Of a stretch of DNA of 64,000 nucleotides, positions 56,966 through 64,000 are shown one piece after another. The DNA is from Acidobacteriota bacterium. GTDB lineage: Bacteria > Acidobacteriota > Terriglobia > Acidiferrales > UBA7541. Numbering within the stretch: position 1 is the first letter of the stretch; every line of letters begins with the position of its first letter. A program made the position numbers and the translations under genes. The stretch is from assembly GCA_003223245.1 (NCBI GenBank), contig QHYI01000117.1, positions 17,342 to 81,341 of the forward strand. The letters are read 5' to 3'. The notes under the pieces are model-generated. The model was not told the origin of the DNA. It searched no databases and saw nothing but the letters and a program-made list of their open reading frames with translations.

Positions 56966-57604
56966 TCATTTGTCATCCTGCGAAAGACGGCCGAGCGCAT
57001 CGCGCAGCGAAATCACAATGGGCTCGCCACGCGAACTTGCAAACGTCATTTGCAGGTCTCCGCTGTTCTTAATCTCGCACGTAAATTCGCCGTGTTGATT
57101 GCTCACCGCATGCGCCACATGACCCCGCAGATCAGAAAGCGTGATGTTCACGTCCTTCCCGGCAATTCCCGGATTGCTCAGGTCCAGGAGCTGGCCGGTA
57201 ACCAGCAGATCGCTGCTCCCGGGCTTCGCTTCAATCTGCAAGTCAATTTGAAATGGGTCCGCGCGATAGAGCATCTGCCGGGAATCGATAGCCGCCGACC
57301 GGGCCCCTGCGGCAGCGGGCTGCAAAAAGCTGTCGAAGAGGACCGAGATGCGGCTCCGGGATTTCTTTCTTTGGCTACCCAGCCTAGAGGCCGCAAAAGC
57401 TGCCTTAGCGATCCGCAGGGTCGCGGCAGGCGGTTGATAACTCGTTTCCGCCGCCGCGAACTTCTGTACGCGTTGCCACAGCGAAACCGTTTCCCGGCAG
57501 CGTTTGCACCCTTGTTTCAGGTGGTTTCCCATTTCCTCCCTACCCCGGGGAGAAACCGCCTGATTTACAAAATCGATCCACTCCTCCGTTGTAAAGTGCT
57601 TCAT
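56966..57604 (-). CDS. Zinc-finger anti-sigma-like protein
   Basis: 212 residues from the ATG at 57604, preceded by GGGGGG. Residues 1-45 hold a putative zinc-binding anti-sigma motif (EEWIDFVNQAVSP then NHLKQGCKRCRETV; His-x4-Cys-x2-Cys). A basic linker follows. The C-terminal 90 residues look like a beta-sandwich of the carboxypeptidase-regulatory type (VTGQLLDLSNPGIAGKDVNI). There is no obvious membrane helix, so a soluble cytoplasmic partner is likely. It lies downstream of the ECF sigma and CHAT genes and upstream of the subtilase, as expected for the regulator of that sigma factor, though the pairing is inference. A hairpin sits in its leader (57640-57654). Confidence 0.75.
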   Translation of the reverse strand: MKHFTTEEWIDFVNQAVSPRGREEMGNHLKQGCKRCRETVSLWQRVQKFAAAETSYQPPAATLRIAKAAFAASRLGSQRKKSRSRISVLFDSFLQPAAAGARSAAIDSRQMLYRADPFQIDLQIEAKPGSSDLLVTGQLLDLSNPGIAGKDVNITLSDLRGHVAHAVSNQHGEFTCEIKNSGDLQMTFASSRGEPIVISLRDALGRLSQDDK

Positions 57605-57639
57605 GGTTCCCCCCATGTCCTTTCCGTGCCCCGGCCACT

Positions 57640-57654
57640 CCCCAGTAGCTGGGG
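57640..57654. promoter_or_regulatory. Small hairpin in the leader of the anti-sigma-like gene
   Basis: CCCCAG at 57640-57645, TAG, CTGGGG at 57649-57654: a perfect 6-base stem with a 3-base loop, 36 bases upstream of the start codon. Three short (A/G)CATTTTT-like words lie a little further upstream (about 57690-57716). No T-run follows, so it is not a standard terminator. Function unknown. Confidence 0.35.
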
Positions 57655-57728
57655 GTCGCTTGCCAACACTCGTTGTATAAGGGCACAAAAATGCTCAAAA
57701 AATACGTAAAAATGCGTGGGACCAGCTT

Positions 57729-60617
57729 TTAGTTAAATTCCTTGGAATCAGTTAGTTTGCCAACAAGAACGAACGGCGCCCAGAAAAAGGGGTGGGGCTT
57801 GTTTTGGCGGAGCTCCCGCATCGCGTGCTGCAAGGAGGCGGCCATGTCGGCGCTGTCTATGTAACGCTCATAAAAATAGGCCATTAACTGGGCCGTGCTT
57901 TCGTCGTGAACGTCCCAAAGAGAAAGCAGCAACGTGGTCGCCCCGGCACAGAACAGACCGCGCTGCAGGCCCAGTAGTTCGTCGCCGGCGGCCACGAAGT
58001 TCATGCCCGTGGCACAACCGCTCAAGGTGACCAGCCGGGCATTCAATTTCATCTGGTAGAGGTCATACAGGTTCAGGTATCCATCACCCAAACGGATCCC
58101 TGAAAACATGGGGTTGTCCTGGCGATATACCCCGTGCGTAGCGATATGCAGGATTCCGCTCTCGCGGCCTTTCTCGCGAAGCAAGGAAGACGTGGCTTCG
58201 TCCCCTAGGTGGAGGGAAGATCCCGGCAACAGAGAACTCACACAACGAACCTCGTCCAGGATTAACGGCGCCCGCTCATCGGCGATCCCAAATACAAGAG
58301 AAGCAGGCCCATCGCTAGCCGGCTTCTGCTGACATAGGGAAAAAACTGTCGCGCTCGGCGCATAAGAGATCGTGAACTCATCGCAAAGGTAAGCGTCGCC
58401 GTTTTTCAAAGCGTGGAAGGGCAAGAAATGAAGAGGGCCGTGAGGCACGAAAATGAGATGGTTTCCCTGGAAGAACATGCGAAGAGGCGCAATCAGCTCG
58501 CCGTAGAGCGATTCCAAATGGCTCTGCGTAGCCCGCAACAGCGGTTCTTCAAATCGCCGCACATAGCTATTGCCCATGCGAAACTTGGAGACTTGGAAGC
58601 GCAGCAACTGTAAGAGATGAGTAACGCGGGAAAGCATGGTCAACGGTAGAATCCGCTCCGAGTCGCGCGACACGACGGCGGCAACCAACTGCTCACCAGC
58701 AATGAAATATTCGATCATCGTGCTGTTCTGCGGCAGGGCCGCCTGCAGTTTCTTCAGGGAGAAGTCGGCGGGAGCTTCCAAGGTGGCGTTTTCCCGTTCG
58801 TGAGCAGGCAGCTCCCGCAATGTGCGCAGCAGCTCTTTTTCGCGGGACTGCGCGATTTCCTGAAGGTTTTCTAGTTTCTGGCGCGACTGCGTTTCCGGCC
58901 GCAATTGTTCGAGTTCAATGCGGTGATAGTACCAGTTGAGTTCTTCCCGCAAATCCCGGATCCGCCGAACCAAATCGCTTTGCCCGGTCTCGCTGCCAAG
59001 CGGGAGGCTCTGGCCGCTTTGAAAGATCATTTCGATCATGTTGCGCGATTTCGCGGCTTCGATGCAGGCAAATGCTTCTTCGCCGGAAGCCCCAGCCTCG
59101 CCATCGCTGAGATAAAGAGAGACCAGCGCCTCGTAAACTTGCATCCGGTTCTTCACGAAGGAAATCTTGAGCTCTTCGCCCTGCAGGCGGCTGCGCAGCG
59201 TCTCAAGCGCCTTGCGGGCCTCCAGATAGGCGCGGCGCGCCGCTTGCCGGTCGCCCCGCGCGCGAGCGATCTCCCCTTCGAGGAAATGCGCGTGATAAAC
59301 GAGCACGGGCGTTTGAAGCCCAGAGAGCTTGGCAAGGGCCGCGCGCGCCTCCTGGTCGGCCGTCGCGAGATCATCCACCTTGAGAGCAATCTGGGCCAGC
59401 AGAAGATGGGCCAGCACGGCTTTTCCCGAAAGCGCCGATAGATCGAAGAACTCCGCGGCCGAAGTACACAGCCTCCTGGCCTCGAAATACCTGCCTTCCT
59501 GGAAGAGCAACAAACCTTGGTACAAATCAATGAGCCAAGGCCAAACCAGATTATTCTCGCGCACGAAGATTTCACGCGCTCTCGCAAAGCGTTCCAGCGC
59601 CTGCACGGTTTTGCCTTGCTGACCGTAAGCGGTTGCCTCATTGGCCAGAGTTTTTGCCGCTTCGTATGCCATGCCCAGCTTCTGGAAACGGAGGAAGCCT
59701 TCGTGGGCCATTTCGCGGGCTTCTTCGCTGAGGTTCAGCTCCAGGTAAATGTCGGACAAGTCCAAATGGCAAAGCGCAAAGTGATAAGCGTCGCCGGTGA
59801 CCTCACAGGCGCGCCTAGCAGCGTAGAGCGCCTCAATCCCGCGACTGTACTCGCCGCGCAGGTAATACAGGTAAGCAATGTTGTAATCCGCCTGGGCCAC
59901 AAGCAGCGGCATGTTGTGCTGCTCGCAAAATGCGCGGGCTCGCTGGTAGGTGGCCAGAGCGCGCGGAAAATCGTTCAGGCTTATTAGGCAGACCGCCATA
60001 TTGCTCAGAACGACGGCGATGCCTTCCACATCCTTGTAAGGCAGCAAGCCCTCATAAGCGCGCTCGTAGTGCGCGATGGATTCTTCAAAGCGGTCCTGGC
60101 GGTGATAGATGTTGCCGACGTTGATTTCCAGGCGCGCGAGACGGTGCTGGTCGCCCAGGCGAGTGAATATTTCTCTGGCGTGTTCCGCGGCGCGAAATGC
60201 CTGGTCGTATTCCCCGAGCAGTATCAGAGGTTGAATGGAGGTGCTCAGAGTGCGCGCAGCTTCCTTCCAGTCGCCCAGCGATTCGTACAACTGGAAGGCT
60301 TGCTGGTGATGCGCGATCGCCGCACGGTTGTCGCCGGAGGAATAAAGCGCATTGGCCTTCGCGCGCAAGCTAAGCGCTAAAGAATCCTGGCGTTTCAGGC
60401 GCTGGGCGATAAGGATGGCCGCTTCCGCGAGATGTAACGCCTCTTGCGTGCTAACGCGGACTCTTTCAACCACCGATTCAGCAAGCTGCTCGACAAATTC
60501 CTTGCAAATTGCGCCACGGTGCGAAGCCAGAAACTCAGAACGATCGGCTTCGGTGGAAATTTGCGCCAACCGAGCAATCCATTTTTGACTGGAAGCCTTA
60601 CTACGGGTTGCGGGCAT
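57729..60617 (-). CDS. TPR-CHAT protein (caspase-like peptidase)
   Basis: 962 residues from the ATG at 60617, which lies inside the end of the sigma gene (17-base overlap). A long TPR array covers about residues 60-520 (LARLEINVGNIYHRQDRFEE, LPLLVAQADYNIAYLYYLRG). A coiled segment lies near 560-640. The C-terminal CHAT domain carries the His/Cys dyad: His828 in LHIATHGVYRQDNP and Cys868 in VTLSGCATGMNFV, with GDELLGLQRGLFCAGATTLL and FFWAPFVLVG typical of the family. No leader, so cytoplasmic. CHAT proteases are caspase relatives, some activated by partner binding through TPRs. Operon position after an ECF sigma points to a regulated or signalling protease. Confidence 0.92.
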   Translation of the reverse strand: MPATRSKASSQKWIARLAQISTEADRSEFLASHRGAICKEFVEQLAESVVERVRVSTQEALHLAEAAILIAQRLKRQDSLALSLRAKANALYSSGDNRAAIAHHQQAFQLYESLGDWKEAARTLSTSIQPLILLGEYDQAFRAAEHAREIFTRLGDQHRLARLEINVGNIYHRQDRFEESIAHYERAYEGLLPYKDVEGIAVVLSNMAVCLISLNDFPRALATYQRARAFCEQHNMPLLVAQADYNIAYLYYLRGEYSRGIEALYAARRACEVTGDAYHFALCHLDLSDIYLELNLSEEAREMAHEGFLRFQKLGMAYEAAKTLANEATAYGQQGKTVQALERFARAREIFVRENNLVWPWLIDLYQGLLLFQEGRYFEARRLCTSAAEFFDLSALSGKAVLAHLLLAQIALKVDDLATADQEARAALAKLSGLQTPVLVYHAHFLEGEIARARGDRQAARRAYLEARKALETLRSRLQGEELKISFVKNRMQVYEALVSLYLSDGEAGASGEEAFACIEAAKSRNMIEMIFQSGQSLPLGSETGQSDLVRRIRDLREELNWYYHRIELEQLRPETQSRQKLENLQEIAQSREKELLRTLRELPAHERENATLEAPADFSLKKLQAALPQNSTMIEYFIAGEQLVAAVVSRDSERILPLTMLSRVTHLLQLLRFQVSKFRMGNSYVRRFEEPLLRATQSHLESLYGELIAPLRMFFQGNHLIFVPHGPLHFLPFHALKNGDAYLCDEFTISYAPSATVFSLCQQKPASDGPASLVFGIADERAPLILDEVRCVSSLLPGSSLHLGDEATSSLLREKGRESGILHIATHGVYRQDNPMFSGIRLGDGYLNLYDLYQMKLNARLVTLSGCATGMNFVAAGDELLGLQRGLFCAGATTLLLSLWDVHDESTAQLMAYFYERYIDSADMAASLQHAMRELRQNKPHPFFWAPFVLVGKLTDSKEFN

Positions 60618-61209
60618 CAGAAAAACCCAATTCCTCGAGTTGCCGGCGGAGCCGCTCGATGCACCGCTGACGCGTGAAACCAATCGAGCCTACGGCCAAT
60701 CCCAATTCTTTGGCAACTTCCGTATACGGCCGCGCCGGCACCTCATAAAAAAGCAATTCCACCAAGCGGCGGCATTGCGGGGTGAGCGCGGCCATGGCTT
60801 CGCGCAACATTTGCTGTTCCTGAGTCTGCCGCACCAACTCTTCCGCGATAGCCGGAATTTCCGGCTCCGGCAAGTCGGGATCCGCATCGCGGCTGACCAC
60901 CCGCTGCCCCAGCCTCTTCCAGCGGTAGCTTTCATGGTGGGCCACTTGCATCAGCCATTTTGGGAGCGCGCGCGGCTCACGCAGCTCCGGCAAGCGCACC
61001 AAAAGCTCCGTGCAGGTGGCCTGAAAAACGTCTGCGGCTTCTTGCGGCGGGAGTCCGTACTTCACCGGAATCGAGTAGATCAAAGCCTTGTATTTGTCGA
61101 TGAGCGCCGACCAAGCTTCTTCGTTGCCCGCAAGGCACTCTTTGACCAGAAGCGCATCGCTCCACGCGACGGGTTCTTTTTTTCCAGCTCTTGCGCTTAC
61201 CGGGCTCAT
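60601..61209 (-). CDS. ECF-type RNA polymerase sigma factor
   Basis: 202 residues. Region 2 is DALLVKECLAGNEEAWSALI then DVFQATCTELLVRLPELREP and WLMQVAHHESYRWKR; region 4 is LTPQCRRLVELLFYEV, YTEVAKELGLAVGSIGFTRQ and RCIERLRRQLEELG. The start ATG overlaps the TGA of the peptide-binding protein gene (ATGA, 61206-61209), and its end overlaps the CHAT gene start. It is therefore embedded in one transcript with an external binding protein upstream and a protease downstream. Likely held by the zinc-finger protein at 56966 (inference). Target promoters are not identifiable here. Confidence 0.92.
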   Translation of the reverse strand: MSPVSARAGKKEPVAWSDALLVKECLAGNEEAWSALIDKYKALIYSIPVKYGLPPQEAADVFQATCTELLVRLPELREPRALPKWLMQVAHHESYRWKRLGQRVVSRDADPDLPEPEIPAIAEELVRQTQEQQMLREAMAALTPQCRRLVELLFYEVPARPYTEVAKELGLAVGSIGFTRQRCIERLRRQLEELGFSDARNP

Positions 61210-63005
61210 CGACTGGCATTCACCGCGTCATTTTCGAGATACAGCTGCTCCACGTTCCAAAGCACATAAGGTTGCAGCACCGCTGGGCGAAAGTTACCGA
61301 CCGACTTTCTGGCCCCCGTTAGGATATCCGGGCTGGCCAAAAAAATCATGGGCTGATTGTCCCAGAGGATTTCCTGCATTCGGTCGTAAAGTTTCTTGCG
61401 TTCTTCGAACGTGCGGGCGTACATCTGCGCGTTGAATAGCCGATCGATCTCCGCTTCCCAGGGAGTCGCAGGATGGGTTTGCGACGGATTCCAGAGATGC
61501 AGCCTGCCGCTCGATAGCCAAACGTCAACGTCGGCGTTCGGATCGGCATCCGAGCTGAACACTCCCAGCACGCAGGCATCATATTCTTTTGTTTGGGTGA
61601 CGCGATCAGCCAGCGAGCGCGACTCGAGCTGCACAAGTTGTACGCGTATTCCAAGTTGCTTCAAATCGTCTTGCATCAAGGCCGCCATCTTGGAACGTTC
61701 GGCACTCGACGATTGGGTGATGATCGAGAATTCCACGGGCTTGCCAGTGGAGTCGAGCAGCGTGGATTCGCCGTTGGATGCCGTGGTCCAGGAAAAGCCG
61801 GCCTCTTTGAAAAGCGCGCGCGCCCGTTCGAGCGAACGCGGCGGATGCGGTAGTTTCTCATCCTGCCAACGGCGATCGCCGGGCGTGACCAAGCCCCACA
61901 GCGGAGCGCCCCGCCCTTGGTACACCAGCCGTACAATCGCTTCCCGGTCGATCGCCACCGACACGGCTTGCCGAAACTTCACCTCCCGGAACCATTTTTG
62001 TTTCTGAAGCAGGTCGGCAGACGTTTTTTCCCCTAGATCATTTAAATTAAAGAAAAGAAAGTTGTATTCGAGCCCCGGCCCCGCATCCACCATCGTGTAG
62101 TCTTTTTTATCCCTGGACAACACCGAAAAATTCTCCGCACCCGTACTGCTGATCACATCCGTCTCGCCAGACTGAAACCGCAAGACCTGTGCATCCGCAT
62201 TAGGCACAAATAGAAAGACCAATTCGTCCAGATAGGGCAGGCGATTCCCTTTTGTGTCCGTTTTCCAGTAAAACGGATTGCGCTCCAACACCAGGCGTTG
62301 TCCGGCCACGTATTCCTTCAATCGGAAAGGACCAAGGCCCGCCCACTGATTTGGCGGCGTCGTCAGCGCGCCGAGCTGGGCAATTTTCCCTTCTTCGTAA
62401 GGCTTTTCAAGCAAATGTCTGGGCAAGATCGCCAAACCATCAAAGAGCCTTTCTTCTACGGCGTAAGGTTTCGCGAGCTGAAAAACAAGCGTTTGCGCGT
62501 CCACCTTGCGCAAGGAAATTGGCTTGCCATCGATAATCAAGAAGGGGCGCTGCGATGCATGCACCTTTTCATCGAGATACACGCGAAACGTAAATAGCAC
62601 GTCGTCGGCATCGAGCGGGTAGCCATCAGAAAACTTTAGCCCGCGCCTCAAAACTAACGTGTATCGCAATCCGTCCGGCGAGATTTTCCAAGACTTCGCC
62701 AAAGCAGGTTCCGTCAACTGCGTCGCACGGTTGATATGCACCAGATCCGCTTGCATAGTGCCAATCACTTCGCGTGACGGAATATCCACCGAGGTGAGAG
62801 GATTCAGTGTTTTGGGCTCGGAGCGCAGCGCAACCACCAGCCGGCCGCCAGAACGGCCAATCTCGCCAGGAAGTACCAGCAGTTCTTCTTTGGAACTTTT
62901 CCGCGGCGGAGAAGCAGCCATGGGCAGAGCGACCAACGCTGCAACTGTGAAAAGCAGAATCCAGACGATTCGCCTGGACGAGCAATTAGCTCTGGCAGGT
63001 CTCAC
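61206..63005 (-). CDS. Peptide ABC transporter substrate-binding protein (SBP family 5)
   Basis: Extracellular oligopeptide/dipeptide-binding protein, 599 residues. GTG start at 63005 with TGGGAG six bases upstream. Leader VWILLFTVAALVALPMAA lacks a lipobox cysteine, so it is probably free in the periplasm. SBP_bac_5 signatures: EPKTLNPLTSVD, EPALAKSWKISPDGLRYTLV, LRRGLKFSDGYPLDADDVLF, GLGPFRLKEYVAGQRLVLER and KFRQAVSVAIDREAIV. It precedes the sigma gene with a four-base overlap and follows the permease gene by 14 bases. No ATPase is seen inside the window; it may lie beyond it. Confidence 0.92.
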   Translation of the reverse strand: MRPARANCSSRRIVWILLFTVAALVALPMAASPPRKSSKEELLVLPGEIGRSGGRLVVALRSEPKTLNPLTSVDIPSREVIGTMQADLVHINRATQLTEPALAKSWKISPDGLRYTLVLRRGLKFSDGYPLDADDVLFTFRVYLDEKVHASQRPFLIIDGKPISLRKVDAQTLVFQLAKPYAVEERLFDGLAILPRHLLEKPYEEGKIAQLGALTTPPNQWAGLGPFRLKEYVAGQRLVLERNPFYWKTDTKGNRLPYLDELVFLFVPNADAQVLRFQSGETDVISSTGAENFSVLSRDKKDYTMVDAGPGLEYNFLFFNLNDLGEKTSADLLQKQKWFREVKFRQAVSVAIDREAIVRLVYQGRGAPLWGLVTPGDRRWQDEKLPHPPRSLERARALFKEAGFSWTTASNGESTLLDSTGKPVEFSIITQSSSAERSKMAALMQDDLKQLGIRVQLVQLESRSLADRVTQTKEYDACVLGVFSSDADPNADVDVWLSSGRLHLWNPSQTHPATPWEAEIDRLFNAQMYARTFEERKKLYDRMQEILWDNQPMIFLASPDILTGARKSVGNFRPAVLQPYVLWNVEQLYLENDAVNASR

Positions 63006-63019
63006 CTAATGCTCCCAAA

Positions 63020-64000
63020 TTACCTCCCTATCTTGTACGGCTCGGCGCGCTCCTGCAACTCGCTCCCCAGCCCCAGGTACCCCAGAAAGAAGGGCAACAT
63101 GATGAGCGCAGGCAAATACATCCACCAATAAGAAACCAGGACACTGTATTGCTGCAAGCTGGAAAGAAGATTGCCCCAGCTGGGGACAGGTTCAGGAACG
63201 CCCAAACCAAGAAACGAAAGGGTCATCTCGGCAAGAATGAACTGCGGCACGAGCATGGTCGCCTGCGTTAGAAGCACGCTCGAAGTTTCCGGGAGAATGT
63301 GGCGCCGCAATAGGTATCCGTCGGCGGCTCCAAATCCGCGCGCCGCGCGGACAAAATCCCGCTCCTTGGCGCTCAGGACGACACCGCGAACCAGCCGCGC
63401 CGGACGCGCCCATCCCACGATGCCGAGCACCACGATGATGAGAAAGAAGGCCTCGAGCGGACCGACGGCCAGGGGCAAAAAAGCACGCAAGGCAAATAGC
63501 AAATAAAGCCAAGGCAAGGCCAAAAAGAGTTCCGCGAGACGCATGAGCAAATCGTCTCTCCAGCCACCGTAATAGCCCGCCGCTAGGCCCACACACAGGC
63601 CCAGAAGAAGGGTGACACTTGCCCCCAGCAGGCCGGCAAATACCGAGACTCGCCCGCCGTAGAGAAAGCGCGACAACTGATCCCTTCCGTAGGAGTCGCT
63701 GCCCAGCAGATAAATTCTGTCGGTTTCCGTCCCGAATAGGTGCAGCCGGCTCGGCACAAGTCCGAGGAACCGATAGCTCGCTCCGCGCACCAAAAATTTC
63801 AGCGGAAAGGTTTCGGTCCTATCTTCCTCATACTGGTCGAACGACCCCTCGCGCAGCTTCACCCCATACGCAAACGGGCGGGCATGAAAATGCCCTTGGT
63901 GGTCCACGAGATGAAGACGCATCGGCGGTAAGTAAGGATTTTTGCGGTCCTGCTCTGCCGGATCATAGGGCGCAAAGAAACCGGCGAAGATCACCAACAA
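63020..64000 (-). CDS. Peptide ABC transporter permease (OppC/DppC-like), 5' end beyond window
   Basis: Inner-membrane permease; at least 326 codons are visible and the N-terminus lies past the window edge. After a partial first helix (VIFAGFFAPYDPAEQD) comes a long periplasmic loop (about 20-110), then GSDSYGRDQLSRFLYGGRVS, several helices, and the EAA coupling motif RAARGFGAADGYLLRRHILP, which docks to the ATPase. The C-terminal helices include FILAEMTLSFLGLGVPEPVP, as in OppC/DppC. The extended periplasmic loop is larger than usual in the family. It is the partner of the substrate-binding protein 14 bases downstream. Confidence 0.9.
   Translation of the reverse strand: MLVIFAGFFAPYDPAEQDRKNPYLPPMRLHLVDHQGHFHARPFAYGVKLREGSFDQYEEDRTETFPLKFLVRGASYRFLGLVPSRLHLFGTETDRIYLLGSDSYGRDQLSRFLYGGRVSVFAGLLGASVTLLLGLCVGLAAGYYGGWRDDLLMRLAELFLALPWLYLLFALRAFLPLAVGPLEAFFLIIVVLGIVGWARPARLVRGVVLSAKERDFVRAARGFGAADGYLLRRHILPETSSVLLTQATMLVPQFILAEMTLSFLGLGVPEPVPSWGNLLSSLQQYSVLVSYWWMYLPALIMLPFFLGYLGLGSELQERAEPYKIGR

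Overview
The window is a chromosomal piece of a GC-rich soil-type Acidobacteriota, most likely a Terriglobia (Koribacter/Acidobacteriales-like) lineage. The family signature supports this: three tandem ADOP-type orphan permeases behind a PadR repressor, four CRTAC1-type (FG-GAP/VCBS plus ASPIC/UnbV) secreted propellers, a protein with the flanks of the acidobacterial VWFA-related family, an Oar-like TonB receptor, a ToxR-like winged-helix/TPR regulator, and GMC oxidoreductases with a gluconate-dehydrogenase-type small subunit. No rRNA, CRISPR array or phage structural gene is visible. One intact tRNA gene is present.

Layout. 1-8645 (minus): two GMC oxidoreductases (one cut by the window edge), a Tat-type small subunit, two Tat-exported TIM-barrel isomerases, a sugar-binding-protein-like ORF without a leader, and a CRTAC1 protein. 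This looks like a periplasmic sugar-oxidation cluster, with a divergent LacI regulator at 9037. 10143-13801: a secreted GH31 alpha-xylosidase/glucosidase and an exported Gfo/Idh protein. 14072-19379: a membrane winged-helix/TolB-like/TPR regulator and two secreted TPR proteins. 19451-28147: PadR promoter, PadR and three ADOP permeases. 28355-43104: a mosaic of paralogues (two copies of an unknown secreted family, a second copy of the secreted TPR protein, three CRTAC1 genes, a VWFA-related protein lacking its VWA core, and an Oar-like receptor). 43383-47754: a secreted GH38 alpha-mannosidase.

47881-52589 is a genomic-island scar: tyrosine integrase, excisionase-like HTH and serine-recombinase remnants, one intact tRNA-Arg(CCG), a 5' half of a second tRNA-Arg(CCG) in inverted orientation, and a 3' tail of another tRNA. 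An S41 peptidase and a gene with an internal TGA lie inside it. 52730-54529 holds a small Tat-type coiled-coil protein, an MscS channel and an unknown protein.

54706-64000 (all minus) is the most suggestive block. A peptide ABC permease and peptide-binding protein lead by a 4-base stop/start overlap into an ECF sigma factor. That gene overlaps a TPR-CHAT (caspase-like) protease gene, followed by a zinc-finger anti-sigma-like protein, a secreted subtilase and an HD-GYP protein. I read this as a candidate peptide-responsive, sigma-controlled proteolytic system.

Several large genes between 29 and 48 kb are broken by frameshifts (CRTAC1, Oar-like receptor, GH38), two of them apparently with internal segments missing. 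This is either a decay zone or an assembly-quality problem. Functions are assigned from motifs read by eye; no database search was run.
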